Part shown: piece after piece, positions 1 to 9,209 of the stretch
How the letters are laid out: the number at the start of each line of letters is the position of its first letter
Numbering within the stretch: the stretch's first letter is position 1
Source: Clostridiales bacterium
GTDB lineage: Bacteria > Bacillota > Clostridia > Oscillospirales > Oscillospiraceae
DNA: 64,000 bases
Assembly: GCA_004557655.1 (NCBI GenBank)
Contig: SFGJ01000002.1
Coordinates: 128,410 to 192,409 of the forward strand
Direction of reading: 5' to 3'
Notes under the pieces: model-generated
The model's input: only the letters and a program-made list of their open reading frames with translations
The model's database searches: none
What the model was told of the DNA's origin: nothing
Program-made: the position numbers and the translations under genes

Positions 1-55
1 TTTGCCGCCGCACCGACAGAAGGTAGACCTGCCGGGAGGGAGAGGGGCTATTCAT
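1..55 (-). CDS. Start of a probable ABC transporter permease (partial)
   Basis: An ATG at 55 on the minus strand overlaps the stop codon of the ABC ATPase gene (ATGAATAG). It opens a frame of 18 codons, beginning MNSPSPSRQV, that runs off the window edge. Start/stop overlap with an ATPase of the nitrate/sulfonate type usually means the cognate inner-membrane permease. No membrane segment is reached in the visible part, so permease is inferred from context only. Confidence 0.45.
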   Translation of the reverse strand, partial: MNSPSPSRQVYLLSVRRQ

Positions 56-803
56 GAAAATCCAGCTCCTTCCATATGGCCTGAAAATAGGTGTGGAACG
101 CAGCCGTGTCCCTCCGCTCCAGAGGAGAAAGGCCCTGCAGCTCAGCGAGGGTATGGACGCTCTTCACCACGGCCGGCCGGGCACTGAGAACGAAAACGCG
201 GTCAGAGAGGCTGATGGCCTCGGAGATGTCGTGGGTTACCAGGAGGGCGGTTTTTCCCTCCTGACGGATGATGCGGCCGATGTCCGAGGACACCGTCAGA
301 CGGGTTTGAAAATCCAGGGCCGAAAACGGCTCATCCAGCAGCAGGATCTTGGGATTCGTCGCCATGGTGCGGATAAGGGCGCAGCGCTGGCGCATACCAC
401 CGGAGAGCTGGGAGGGACGCTTCTGGGCGAAATCCCACAGGCCGTAGCGCCGGAGCAAGGTGTCGGCGTAGGCCAGGGCCTCGGGGGTGCGCTTCCCGGT
501 TATGGAAAGCCCCAGGGTCACATTGTCCCGGATGGTGCGCCAGGGAAAAAGCTGATCCCGCTGGGGCATGAAGCCGATTTTTTCGGAGGGGCCGCAGACA
601 GGAGCACCGTCCACCTCCACGGTACCGGAGGTGAGCTTTTCCAGCCCGGATATAACGGACAGGAGCGTGGATTTGCCACAGCCGGAGGGCCCCACCACGC
701 TGCAGAATTCCCCCGGGGCGATGTCCATATCCACCCGGCGCAGAGCCTCCACCTCGCCGTCGGGCGCCTGATAGACAAAGGACGCGCCGCGAAGATGAAT
801 CAT
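48..803 (-). CDS. ABC transporter ATP-binding protein, nitrate/sulfonate/taurine type
   Basis: This is the ATP-hydrolysing subunit of an importer, 251 aa, the usual length for SsuB/TauB-like proteins. Visible motifs are Walker A GPSGCGKST (residues 38-46), the Q-loop at Q81, signature LSGGMRQR (133-140), Walker B ILLLDEPF (about 153-160) and the H-loop histidine (VTHD, about 191). The C-terminal tail after residue 200 is short, as in this family. Its stop overlaps the start of the next minus-strand gene, probably the permease. A binding protein is not visible in the window, so the substrate (sulfonate, nitrate, thiamine precursor) is not determined. Confidence 0.88.
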   Translation of the reverse strand: MIHLRGASFVYQAPDGEVEALRRVDMDIAPGEFCSVVGPSGCGKSTLLSVISGLEKLTSGTVEVDGAPVCGPSEKIGFMPQRDQLFPWRTIRDNVTLGLSITGKRTPEALAYADTLLRRYGLWDFAQKRPSQLSGGMRQRCALIRTMATNPKILLLDEPFSALDFQTRLTVSSDIGRIIRQEGKTALLVTHDISEAISLSDRVFVLSARPAVVKSVHTLAELQGLSPLERRDTAAFHTYFQAIWKELDFHE

Positions 804-898
804 TTGATCTGCCTCCTTTGCTGAGAGAAATGACTCTCCGTGGTCATACTATGCCGCAGGCGGGCGGGGGGTGCGGAAATCGTGGACAGGGCGGGGCA

Positions 899-926
899 TA
901 AAAAAGGAACCGCCGGAAGCGGTTCC
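899..926 (-). terminator. Rho-independent terminator
   Basis: An 8-bp stem (906-913 with 919-926) is followed on the minus strand by six T. It lies just beyond the stop of the GNAT-like gene and separates it from the ABC operon. Confidence 0.85.
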
Positions 927-946
927 TTGGAGATTGGAATATTCAC

Positions 947-2113
947 TTATTGACAGATGGTCTCCCGGGACGCGGCGGCGGGCACGGCATTCAGCTCCTT
1001 TATCCAGCAGCGGCGGCGCTTGTGCTGCTCCAGCGGGAAATCCTGCCACTGGGCCTGCACCTTCTCGTTCTCCTCCAGCATGGGACCGGTCTCGGCGTGC
1101 AGGATGCCCATTTTTTGGCAGCCCCGCATCACCTCGCTGAGGATGATGGCGTTGATGCCCTTGCCCTGCAGGTCAGGCCGCACGGCGATGAGCAGCAGGT
1201 CGATAGTGTCGTTCTTGCTAAATGCGCGGAGCACATGGAGCCAGCCCGTGGGGAACAAACGGCCCCGGCTCTTCTTCAGGGCCTCGGCAATGCTGGGGGC
1301 ACTGACACCGAGGGCTACCAGCTCATTGTGCTGGTTCATGACAAAACAGGTCAGACGGGGGTTAATGAGAGGGGCAAATTTCCAACTGTACTTTTTGATC
1401 TGTGCCGGGGACAGCTCTACCGTGCCGTACAGCGGAGCATAGGCCTCATTTACCAGACGGAAAAACTGCTTGAGCAGAGGGATATACCCCAGACGGGTGC
1501 GCACCCGGTAGATGTGCAGCTTCTGCCGGTGCTGGACATAGTCCGAGAGCTTTTTCCAGCGGGCGATGGTCGTCTCGTCATGGGGGGCGGAGATGAGATT
1601 TTCCACCCAGTCTACATCCTTCACATAGCCCAGCGCGGCCATATGCCGCATATAGTAAGGGTGATTGTAATATGTAAAAAAGCAGCTTCGACGGTCAAAG
1701 CCTTCGATGAGCATACCCTCCCGGTCCATGTCCGTGAAGCCCAGAGGACCGTGGACGGCGCTGCAGCCCAGTTCCCGGGCCCAGTTTTCCACAGTTTCAA
1801 ACAGGGCGGAAGATACCTCCGCATCGTCAATAAAGTCCACCTGCGTGAAGCGCAGACGGTTGGTGCCCCACTTCTCGTTGGCCTTGCGGCTCAGAATGGC
1901 ACCGATACGGCCCACAATCTCCTCCCCGCGCAGGGCCAGCCAGCAACGGGCCTCGCAGTAGGAAAAGGCAGGGTTCTTTTTTTTGTCCCAGTCCTCCAGA
2001 TCATCGCCATAGGTGGCGGGAACGAACTGAGGCACATCTTTATATAACTGATTCGGGAAGTCCACAAACCGGCGCAGCTGCCGCCGGGTGGTCACTTCAA
2101 CGATGGAAACCAT
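947..2113 (-). CDS. GNAT-fold protein of the YghO-like type
   Basis: A soluble protein of 388 aa with no signal or membrane segment. The N-terminal part (DFPNQLYKDVPQFVP, then a KNPAFSYCEA stretch) and the central GPLGFTDMDREGML region match a conserved bacterial family usually annotated as N-acetyltransferase-like. The C-terminal half has the RPDLQGKGINAIILSE segment typical of a GNAT acetyl-CoA loop. The ATG at 2113 is preferred over the TTG at 2119 because an AAGGAGG sits 9 bases upstream of it. It is monocistronic, with a terminator behind it. The substrate is unknown; the family assignment is from recall of conserved blocks. Confidence 0.7.
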   Translation of the reverse strand: MVSIVEVTTRRQLRRFVDFPNQLYKDVPQFVPATYGDDLEDWDKKKNPAFSYCEARCWLALRGEEIVGRIGAILSRKANEKWGTNRLRFTQVDFIDDAEVSSALFETVENWARELGCSAVHGPLGFTDMDREGMLIEGFDRRSCFFTYYNHPYYMRHMAALGYVKDVDWVENLISAPHDETTIARWKKLSDYVQHRQKLHIYRVRTRLGYIPLLKQFFRLVNEAYAPLYGTVELSPAQIKKYSWKFAPLINPRLTCFVMNQHNELVALGVSAPSIAEALKKSRGRLFPTGWLHVLRAFSKNDTIDLLLIAVRPDLQGKGINAIILSEVMRGCQKMGILHAETGPMLEENEKVQAQWQDFPLEQHKRRRCWIKELNAVPAAASRETICQ

Positions 2114-2240
2114 AGGCAATGTCCTCCTTACTTCAATAAAAACATTCTACCCTTGCGCCGGGGAAATAGCAAGTTTTTTTGTAAAATCTGCGGAAAGAAT
2201 ATGGAGAGGAAAAAATGTGCGAAAAAAATGAAAAAAAGCT

Positions 2241-2269
2241 TTTCCAAGTAATTTTTTTTTGCTATAATC
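2241..2269 (+). promoter_or_regulatory. Promoter of the Gfo/Idh/MocA gene
   Basis: A TATAAT at 2264-2269 is preceded by TGC, making an extended -10. A weak -35 (TTTCCA, 2241-2246) lies 17 bases upstream. Confidence 0.65.
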
Positions 2270-2331
2270 TATAATAAGAAATAAATTGTCATGTAAGAAT
2301 AAAAGCAAGAGGATCACAAGGAGGCATTACT

Positions 2332-3363
2332 ATGGTTAAAATCGGTATTATTGGCTGCGGCAAGATCGCCCAGCTTCGGCACCTGCCGGAGTACAGCACC
2401 AATCCCAATGCCAAGCTGGTGGGCTACTACGATAAAAACATCGACCGGGCCGGGAAGATGGCGGAAAAATACGGCGGAAAAGTGTATGAAACCTATTTTG
2501 AGCTGCTCAATGACCCAGAGATCGATGCGGTATCCGTATGCGTGGAAAACCGGAATCATGCCGAGATCACCAATGCCGCCCTGTATGCCGGCAAGCACGT
2601 GCTGGTGGAAAAGCCCATGGCTGTGACCCTGGCGGAGTGCGAGTCCATGGTGGCGGCTGCCGAGTTTAACGGCAAGTACCTCATGGTGGGCCACAATATG
2701 CGCTTTGACCCCGTGCACCGCCGGGCCAAGGAGCTGTTGAAGAACGGCGTCATCGGCGATGTCATTACCTTCCGCACCACCATCGGCAACGCCGGCCCCG
2801 AGGGATGGTCCCCCGACAGAGACGCCTGGTTCTTCGACAAAGACAAGGCGGCCATGGGCGCACTGTCCGATCTGGGTATCCACAAGCTGGACCTGCTGCA
2901 GTACCTCACCGGACAAACGGTCATCGAGACCACCGCCAAGGTGATGACCCTGAATAAGCACGACGAAAACGGCCATCTCATCGGGGTGGACGACAACGCC
3001 CTGTGCATTCTGCGGATGAATGGCGGCGCCGTGGGCACCATGGCCGCCAGCTGGACGGTTTACGGCAATGAGTGCAACTCCACCTGCCTGTACGGCACCA
3101 AGGGCATCATGCTCATTTACAGCGATCCCGGCGCGCCTATCGTGGTGCGGGACATGAGCAACACTTCCACTTCCTACAGCTTCGAGCCCACCACACGCTC
3201 CGGCGTCATCGACGAGTTTGTGGACGCGCTGGAGCATGACCGGGAGCCTGAGGTCAGCGGCAAGAAGGCGTTGACTATCATGCGCACTATCTTTGGCAGT
3301 ATGAAGTCCTCGGACATCAGCCGCACTGTGGCGGTGAACAGCACATTCGTATCCCATCTGTGA
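2332..3363 (+). CDS. Gfo/Idh/MocA family NAD(P)-dependent oxidoreductase
   Basis: A 343-aa dehydrogenase of the family that oxidises sugars, inositols or sugar acids with NAD(P). The N-terminus carries the Rossmann motif GIIGCGKIA (5-13). The EKPMA motif typical of the family is near residue 97, and the C-terminal half is the alpha/beta GFO/IDH domain, with DLGIHKLDL holding the conserved catalytic-region histidine. An AAGGAGG ribosome binding site precedes the ATG. It is a single-gene unit with its own promoter and terminator, so the substrate cannot be inferred from neighbours. Confidence 0.88.
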   Translation: MVKIGIIGCGKIAQLRHLPEYSTNPNAKLVGYYDKNIDRAGKMAEKYGGKVYETYFELLNDPEIDAVSVCVENRNHAEITNAALYAGKHVLVEKPMAVTLAECESMVAAAEFNGKYLMVGHNMRFDPVHRRAKELLKNGVIGDVITFRTTIGNAGPEGWSPDRDAWFFDKDKAAMGALSDLGIHKLDLLQYLTGQTVIETTAKVMTLNKHDENGHLIGVDDNALCILRMNGGAVGTMAASWTVYGNECNSTCLYGTKGIMLIYSDPGAPIVVRDMSNTSTSYSFEPTTRSGVIDEFVDALEHDREPEVSGKKALTIMRTIFGSMKSSDISRTVAVNSTFVSHL

Positions 3364-3379
3364 GGGTCCGATAAACCAC

Positions 3380-3408
3380 TGCGGGGCGGTAAATCGCCCC
3401 GCATTTTT
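3380..3408 (+). terminator. Rho-independent terminator
   Basis: Stem GCGGGGCG / CGCCCCGC (3381-3388 with 3395-3402) followed by ATTTTT, directly after the oxidoreductase gene. Confidence 0.85.
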
Positions 3409-3445
3409 ACTTTGTACAGGGGGACTTCCATTTTGGACAGAAATC

Positions 3446-3454
3446 TGCTATAAT
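3446..3454 (+). promoter_or_regulatory. Extended -10 promoter of the DUF4340 gene
   Basis: TGCTATAAT lies 35 bases before the lipoprotein start. No good -35 is seen at the proper distance, so the TGn extension probably compensates. Confidence 0.55.
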
Positions 3455-3488
3455 CGGAGAAAAATTGCAAGATAAGGAGCAAGAACCC

Positions 3489-4400
3489 ATGAAGAAATAT
3501 TTGCTGATGCTGGCGGCGGCGCTTGTGCTGGTGTGCACAGCCTGCGGGAAGGAGACGGAGACAGATCCCGGCACGCTGGATCAGGAGGAGCTTGTCACGG
3601 CCGCTACGCAGGAGCTGATCTATAAGAACGAGAAATACACTCTGCGCTTCAAGAAAAACGAGCAGGGGGACTGGCAGTGGAGGGACGACACCTCCATACC
3701 TCTGGATCAGGAGCGGATGCAGCTTTTGCTGGATGAGGTGGGGGCGCTGAATACGCTGGCACCTCTGGAAAACCCCGGAGATATAACGGCCTACGATCTG
3801 GATGCGCCGGACCGCACTTTGGAGATCAAAAACGAAGACGGCAGCGGCCTTTCCCTGCAGATCGGTTCCGCGGCGGAGGGCGGCGGATACTATATGTGCC
3901 GGGACGGCGACACTGCCAAGATCTTTGTGGTGCCGGATGCTCTGGTGCAGCTTATGGATCAGAATATCTACGATCTGGTGAAGATGCCGGTGCTGCCGGT
4001 GCTGACAGCGGATATGATCACCCACGTACAGGCCCAGGGCGGCGAGGTATCCGTTACCGTGGTGCGGGGCGAGGGAGAAAGCTGGCTGTATGAGGGGGCA
4101 AATGTGGCGGACCAGATGGCAAAGCTTACGGCAATGCTTGCCGAGGGCATGAAGCTGGAGTCCTGCGTGGACTACAACCCCAGCTCCGGCGCCCTGCCCA
4201 TCTGCGGACTGACGGAGCCGGCGGTGACGGCTACCGTTAACTACATCAACGACAGAGGAGATTCCGGCAGCTTTACTCTGCAGATCGGCCTGGCTTATGG
4301 GGACGGGTACTATGCTCTGTATAACGATGTGCCCGCCATTTTCAAGGTGTCTGCCGAAACCGCGCAGGTGCTGAAAGACCTTTTGACCCTGACGGCTTGA
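3489..4400 (+). CDS. DUF4340-type lipoprotein
   Basis: A 303-aa exported protein. A hydrophobic signal (MKKYLLMLAAALVLV) ends in CTAC, a slightly irregular lipobox, so the mature protein is probably lipid-anchored at residue 19. The rest is soluble and resembles the repeated DUF4340 fold, with segments of the type TAYDLDAPDRTLEI. The ATG at 3489 follows AAGGAG by 9 bases; the TTG at 3465 has no such site. It lies just upstream of a two-component system but is separated from it by a terminator. The function is unknown; a role in envelope or peptide handling is only a guess. Confidence 0.72.
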   Translation: MKKYLLMLAAALVLVCTACGKETETDPGTLDQEELVTAATQELIYKNEKYTLRFKKNEQGDWQWRDDTSIPLDQERMQLLLDEVGALNTLAPLENPGDITAYDLDAPDRTLEIKNEDGSGLSLQIGSAAEGGGYYMCRDGDTAKIFVVPDALVQLMDQNIYDLVKMPVLPVLTADMITHVQAQGGEVSVTVVRGEGESWLYEGANVADQMAKLTAMLAEGMKLESCVDYNPSSGALPICGLTEPAVTATVNYINDRGDSGSFTLQIGLAYGDGYYALYNDVPAIFKVSAETAQVLKDLLTLTA

Positions 4401-4417
4401 AAAATTATCAGATCGGA

Positions 4418-4448
4418 AACCTCCCGGGACTTGTTCCGGGAGGTTTTT
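4418..4448 (+). terminator. Rho-independent terminator
   Basis: Stem built from AACCTCCCGG and CCGGGAGGTT followed by a T-run, between the lipoprotein gene and the response regulator. Confidence 0.85.
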
Positions 4449-4490
4449 CGGTATACAATAGGGAAAAACTCGGAATGGGGAGGCGGTACG

Positions 4491-5171
4491 ATGCGGATCC
4501 TTGTGGTGGAGGACGAAAAGCGGCTGGCGCGGAATCTGCAGGATCTGCTGCGCCGGGAGGGATACACGGCGGATGTGTGCTACGATGGTATTTCCGGACT
4601 GGACAATGCCCTGTCGGGGATCTATGATCTGATGCTGCTGGACGTGATGCTGCCGGGTCTGGACGGCTTTGCCGTGCTGGAGCGGCTGCGCGGCGGCGGC
4701 AGCGACCTGCCGGTGCTGATGCTCACCGCCCGGGGAGAGCTGTCCGAACGGGTGCGGGGACTGGACCGGGGAGCGGATTACTATCTGACCAAGCCTTTTC
4801 AGACCCCGGAGCTGCTGGCCTGTGTGCGGCTCTTGCTGCGGCGGCGCAACGGGGAGAGCGGCGGAGACGATTCCATACGATATGGCGACCTGATCCTGCA
4901 GCCGGGAACCTTTCAGGTAAGCTGCGGAGAGAGAAACGCGCGGCTCAGCCGCAAGGAATATGACCTGCTTGAGATGCTCATGCGCAACGGCGGGCAGATT
5001 TTGTCCAAGGAGCAGCTTTTGCTCAAGGCCTGGGGCTACGATTCAAACGCCGAGGACAACAATGTGGAGGTATACATCTCCTTCCTGCGGCGAAAGCTGG
5101 AGCTGGTGCGCTCCCATATGCGGATCCGCACGGTGCGGCTGGTGGGCTACTGTCTGGAGGAAAGAGAATGA
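4491..5171 (+). CDS. OmpR/PhoB-family response regulator
   Basis: A 226-aa two-component DNA-binding regulator. The receiver domain (1-115) shows the acidic pocket VVEDE, phospho-acceptor D51 (LMLLDVMLPG) and the TKPF lysine near 101. The winged-helix effector domain (about 130-224) has SRKEYDLLEML and ends RTVRLVGYCLE. The ATG at 4491, preceded by GGGGAGG, is chosen over an upstream in-frame codon because homologues begin at MRILVVEDE. The gene overlaps the histidine kinase start by 4 bases (ATGA), so the pair is translationally coupled. Confidence 0.93.
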   Translation: MRILVVEDEKRLARNLQDLLRREGYTADVCYDGISGLDNALSGIYDLMLLDVMLPGLDGFAVLERLRGGGSDLPVLMLTARGELSERVRGLDRGADYYLTKPFQTPELLACVRLLLRRRNGESGGDDSIRYGDLILQPGTFQVSCGERNARLSRKEYDLLEMLMRNGGQILSKEQLLLKAWGYDSNAEDNNVEVYISFLRRKLELVRSHMRIRTVRLVGYCLEERE

Positions 5172-6394
5172 TACGGAAGTTGCGGCTGAAGATCGTGGGT
5201 ATCAGTGTGGTGACGGTGGCGGTGGTGCTGGTGAGCGCGCTGGTGATATTGGCCCTGTCTACCCGCAGCCAAATGGCCCAAAGCAGCGAAGCGCGGCTTT
5301 ACGAGGCCCTGGAGGGAAAGCTGGACAAAAGCGAACTGCCCGGCAGCAGTGGGCTGCCCTGCTTTGTGGCGGAGGTATATTCCGGTGGAACCATTCGCCT
5401 GTCCGGAAGCAGCTACTATAATCTTCAGGACGAAGAGATGGTGCTTCATATCGTTCAGGCAGCTCTGGAGCGGGAGGATGACAGCGGTGTACTGGGAGAC
5501 TACTCCCTGCGGTATCTGCGCCGGATCGGAGTGGTGTCGGTGCGCATCGCCTTCACCGACTGCACCATGGAGCAGGCCACCATGCGCAGCCTGCTGCTGC
5601 GCAGCAGTCTCGTTGCTCTGGCGGCACTGGCGGTGCTTGCGGGGCTGAGCTACTGTCTGGCGGGCCTGGTGGTGGGCCCGGTGAAGCGGGCGTGGCAGGA
5701 GCAGAAGCAGTTTGTTTCCGACGCCTCCCACGAACTGAAAACACCCCTGACGGTGATACTGTCTTCCTCGGAGCTGGCGGCAGAGGAGCAGGATGTGCAG
5801 AGGACAAAACAGTATGTGGAGGGCATCCACGCCGAATCCCTGCGGATGAAGGCACTGGTGGAGGATATGCTGACCCTGGCCCGGACGGAGAGCGGCACAA
5901 GGCCGGAGACGGAAGCGGTGGATCTGTCCGACACGGTGCTGGAGAGCGTGCTGGCCTTCGAGCCGGTGGCCTTTGAAAGCGGGCGGGAGCTTGTGTATGA
6001 CATCCAGCCGGAGCTGACGGTCATGGGCAGCGGCGTTCAGCTCAGACGGCTGACGGATATTTTGCTGGACAACGCCGTGAAGTACGCGGCGGAGGGAACG
6101 CCCGTCCGCCTGTTGCTGCGGCAGGAGGGCCGGTGCGCCGCGCTGCGGGTGGAGAACCGGGGAGAGACCATTCCGGCGGAGAAGCTGCGGCACATATTTG
6201 ACCGGTTTTATCGGGCGGACGAGTCCCGCTCGGGCGGCGAGGGCTTCGGTCTGGGACTGGCCATTGCCCAGAGCATTGCCCAGTCCCACGGCGGCAGCAT
6301 CGGCTGCGCCAGCGAAGAGGGCGTGACGCGGTTTATCGTGACGCTGCCCCTGCAAAAAAATGAAACCATGAAAAGAGGCAAAGAGGAATGTTAG
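5168..6394 (+). CDS. Membrane sensor histidine kinase
   Basis: A 408-aa sensor. The first membrane helix is at about 9-31, an extracytoplasmic sensor region runs to about 143, and a second helix is at about 144-168. HisKA has the phospho-acceptor H188 in SDASHELKTPL. The ATPase domain has N-box DILLDNAVKYAA, then IFDRFYRADES and the G-box GFGLGLAIA. It partners with the response regulator just upstream. Its last codons overlap the start of the deacylase gene by 7 bases, so three genes form one operon. The signal sensed is unknown. Confidence 0.92.
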   Translation: MIRKLRLKIVGISVVTVAVVLVSALVILALSTRSQMAQSSEARLYEALEGKLDKSELPGSSGLPCFVAEVYSGGTIRLSGSSYYNLQDEEMVLHIVQAALEREDDSGVLGDYSLRYLRRIGVVSVRIAFTDCTMEQATMRSLLLRSSLVALAALAVLAGLSYCLAGLVVGPVKRAWQEQKQFVSDASHELKTPLTVILSSSELAAEEQDVQRTKQYVEGIHAESLRMKALVEDMLTLARTESGTRPETEAVDLSDTVLESVLAFEPVAFESGRELVYDIQPELTVMGSGVQLRRLTDILLDNAVKYAAEGTPVRLLLRQEGRCAALRVENRGETIPAEKLRHIFDRFYRADESRSGGEGFGLGLAIAQSIAQSHGGSIGCASEEGVTRFIVTLPLQKNETMKRGKEEC

Positions 6395-7971
6395 ACCTGC
6401 TGATTCGGGGCGGCACCGTGATAGACGGCACCGGCAAGGACCCCTATGCCGCCGATGTGGCGGTGGAAAACGGAAAAATCGTGGAGGTGGGGGACCTGCC
6501 CGGCACCCACGCCCGGCGCGTCATCAGTGCCGCCGGGAAGCTGGTGACACCGGGCTTCATCGACATACACCGCCATGCGGACCTGGCGGCTTACCGCCCG
6601 GGCTTCGGACAGATAGAGCTGCGGCAGGGATTGACCACCATCATAAACGGCAACTGCGGCCTTTCGGCGGCACCCATTCGCCGCGGCAGACGGGCGGAGA
6701 TCGCCGCCTACCTGCAGCCCATCTGCGGGGAGATGCCGGGCAGCGTCTCCACAGATTCTCTGGCGGCCTACCTGGAGGGACAGCCGGAGGCGCCCCTGCA
6801 CACCGGTATGCTGGTGGGGGCGGGCGTTTTGAGAGCCGGCGCGGCAGGCTACGCGCTGGAGCATCTGGAGGAGAAACACTACAGGGCCATACACCGGGCC
6901 ATGGAGCAGGCACTATCTGACGGGGCTCTGGGCGTCTCCCTGGGCCTCGGATATGCGCCGGAGTGCTTTTACACCACCCGGGAGCTGCTGCGGGCACTGG
7001 AACCGCTGGCGGGGCAGAACATACCCGTGACGGTTCATATGCGCCAGGAGGGCGGCGGTGTGCTGGAGGCTCTGGAGGAGATGCTCACGGTGGCGAGGGA
7101 TCTGCATATTCCGATGCATATCAGCCACTTAAAGGCCATGGGCCGGGACAACTGGGGGGTGAAAATCCCCCGGGCACTGGAGCTTCTGGAGCAGGCAAGG
7201 CAGGAGGGACTGGATGTGGGGTGCGATGTGTATCCCTACACCGCGGGATCTACCCAACTGATCCACATCCTGCCTCCGGATTTCCTCTCCGGCGGCATGG
7301 AGGCTGTGGTGCGCCGCCTGCAGGACAAGGAGGTGCGCCGGGAGCTGGCGCGGCGGATTGAGCAGGGGAAGGGTTTTGACGACATCGCCAAGCTGGCCGG
7401 ATGGGACGGTATTCGGCTCACCAGTCTGCACTGTCCGGAGGATCATCCCTATCAGGGCAAGAGCATCGCGGAAATTGCCGCCATGTGGGGGCAGAACCCG
7501 CTGGATTGCTGCTGCGACCTGCTGGTACGGGAGCACGGCGAGATCACCATGGTGGACTTCATGGCCTCGGAGGAGGATATAGTGACCATTCTGCAAAATC
7601 CCCTGTCCAATGTCATCTCCGACGCCACCTATCCCACAGACGGAATGCCGCATCCCCGGGTGTACGGCACCTTTGTGCATCTTTTGGAGCATTTCGTGAA
7701 GGAGCGGGGCGCCCTGACGGCATCTCAGGCGGTGCATAAAATGACCCAGAAGCCTGCACGGGTGCTGCATTTGGACGGCAAGGGCGTGCTGGCGGCGGGC
7801 ATGGACGCGGACATCAATGTGTTCGACCTGGAAAAGCTGCACCAGCCCGGCACCTACGAAAACCCCCGCTGTCTGGCAGTGGGCATGGACTATGTGCTGG
7901 TGGACGGCGCTGTGGCCGTGGAAAAGGGCAGGTGTACAGGGGTGAAGGCGGGGCGCATTCTGCGGAGATAA
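6388..7971 (+). CDS. N-acyl-D-amino-acid deacylase family amidohydrolase
   Basis: A 527-aa amidohydrolase-superfamily enzyme, predicted to release D-amino acids from N-acyl-D-amino acids. It has the metal-binding PGFIDIHRHADL (H61, H63) and NGNCGLSAAP with C90, the cysteine used as a zinc ligand in D-aminoacylases. HISHLKAMGRDNWG supplies the later histidine, and the C-terminal GMDADINVFDL is the usual beta-sandwich closing motif. It overlaps the histidine kinase gene, which suggests that the two-component system controls or responds to D-amino-acid or murein-fragment turnover; that link is inferred. Dihydroorotase-like activity is an alternative. Confidence 0.82.
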   Translation: MLDLLIRGGTVIDGTGKDPYAADVAVENGKIVEVGDLPGTHARRVISAAGKLVTPGFIDIHRHADLAAYRPGFGQIELRQGLTTIINGNCGLSAAPIRRGRRAEIAAYLQPICGEMPGSVSTDSLAAYLEGQPEAPLHTGMLVGAGVLRAGAAGYALEHLEEKHYRAIHRAMEQALSDGALGVSLGLGYAPECFYTTRELLRALEPLAGQNIPVTVHMRQEGGGVLEALEEMLTVARDLHIPMHISHLKAMGRDNWGVKIPRALELLEQARQEGLDVGCDVYPYTAGSTQLIHILPPDFLSGGMEAVVRRLQDKEVRRELARRIEQGKGFDDIAKLAGWDGIRLTSLHCPEDHPYQGKSIAEIAAMWGQNPLDCCCDLLVREHGEITMVDFMASEEDIVTILQNPLSNVISDATYPTDGMPHPRVYGTFVHLLEHFVKERGALTASQAVHKMTQKPARVLHLDGKGVLAAGMDADINVFDLEKLHQPGTYENPRCLAVGMDYVLVDGAVAVEKGRCTGVKAGRILRR

Positions 7972-8037
7972 AACGGCTCGGAAGGAGAAAACGGAGCCCC
8001 TTGCCAGACGGCGGACCGGCTGGGAATGACAGACCGC

Positions 8038-8071
8038 ATAAAAAGACCCGGAGGAAAGATCCTCCGGGTCT
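8038..8071 (-). terminator. Terminator between convergent genes
   Basis: Strong stem AGACCCGGAGG / CCTCCGGGTCT (8044-8071) followed by TTTTT on the minus strand, ending the DMT transporter transcript. The plus-strand tail is weaker, but it may also stop the deacylase operon. Confidence 0.85.
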
Positions 8072-8076
8072 TGGCT

Positions 8077-9006
8077 TTACTTTTTCCTTTTGGGGAGATT
8101 GGCCAGGGTGACAAATATCAGGATCACCACTACGCCTATGGCCTGCAGGGGGGAGAAGGGGTCCCTTAGCAGCAGTACACCCGCCAGCACCGACACCACC
8201 GTGGCAATGTTGCCGATGAGGGATGCCTCGGAATTGGTAAGGGTGGCGTTGGCGTAGTTCAGAAGACCGTAGGCGCCCACGGAGGACACAGCCCCCAGAA
8301 ACACCACGCTGCCCCAGAAGGGGGCGGACTGTATGGCCGGAAGAAACAGCTCTGCCATCTGACCCCGTCCCTGGATCAGAGCGGCCGGAACGAAGACGAT
8401 CATGCCCATGAGGAACATGACATAGGTGACCTCCAGGGGACTGAACTGTCTGGAGGCCCGACGGCTGAGGATATAGTACCCCACATCGCACACCAGAGTC
8501 ATCAGAAGGCAGAAAAAGCCCAGAAAGCTGATGCGGGTCTCGCCGCCGGTTTCCACCAGGGCAACACCTGCCACGCAGGCCACGGCGCACACCACCTGCA
8601 GCTTGGACACGGACTCACGGCTGATGAACACATCCGCCAGTATACAGATGACCGGCACCACCGCCAGCACCGTGCCGGTGACGGCAGAGGAGGTGTAGCG
8701 GATGCTGCTGTTTTCAAAAACCAGATACAAAACCGGCTGCACGATGCCCAGCAGCAGCAGACCGCCCATAGGCTTGCCCCTGAGGGAGAAGGAGAACCAT
8801 GCCTTGCCCCGGATTCGGCCCACCAGAGAATTGACAGCCACCACCACGGTCAGCGTGATCACAGCCACCGTGAACCGGAAGCACAGAAGCACCATGGTAG
8901 AGGTAATGGACAGGGCAATGCTGGAGAACATAAAGCTGAAGCCGAAGATCACAAAGGCAATGCACGCCGTGATGACGGCCAGAGTATGCTTGCGGGAGTT
9001 TGACAT
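8077..9006 (-). CDS. EamA/DMT-family transporter
   Basis: A 309-aa integral membrane protein with about ten hydrophobic helices in two repeated EamA halves, a common architecture for metabolite exporters. The start MSNSRKHT at 9006 is preferred because the longer in-frame extension reads an unlikely polar N-terminus through the upstream region, and GGAAAGG precedes this ATG. A cluster of charged residues closes the C-terminus (NLPKRKK). The substrate cannot be told from sequence. A second, unrelated-looking DMT gene is at 60907-61788. Confidence 0.85.
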   Translation of the reverse strand: MSNSRKHTLAVITACIAFVIFGFSFMFSSIALSITSTMVLLCFRFTVAVITLTVVVAVNSLVGRIRGKAWFSFSLRGKPMGGLLLLGIVQPVLYLVFENSSIRYTSSAVTGTVLAVVPVICILADVFISRESVSKLQVVCAVACVAGVALVETGGETRISFLGFFCLLMTLVCDVGYYILSRRASRQFSPLEVTYVMFLMGMIVFVPAALIQGRGQMAELFLPAIQSAPFWGSVVFLGAVSSVGAYGLLNYANATLTNSEASLIGNIATVVSVLAGVLLLRDPFSPLQAIGVVVILIFVTLANLPKRKK

Positions 9007-9127
9007 AATACCGCGACCTTTCCGCGAAAGTGTACCTAATATTACCATGAAAAAGCCGCTGCCGCAAGGGATTTTTTCGGACCTGACGCATATACTGACA
9101 GGTATATGAAAAAAGGAGGAGTGCGCC

Positions 9128-9199
9128 GTGGAGGAGAAAGACCAGCGGGACGTGGACGACATGATCTATGAGGACGAATGGCAGGTAAGCCAGCGGTAA
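9128..9199 (+). CDS. Small acidic protein of 23 aa (candidate)
   Basis: A GTG at 9128 follows a strong AAAAAAGGAGG with about 9 bases of spacing. It encodes a 23-aa, very acidic peptide beginning MEEKDQRDVDD and ending VSQR. A terminator follows 10 bases after the stop. The combination of a good ribosome binding site, short frame and terminator supports a real small gene, but I recognise no family. Confidence 0.4.
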   Translation: MEEKDQRDVDDMIYEDEWQVSQR

Positions 9200-9209
9200 A
9201 ACGAAGAAC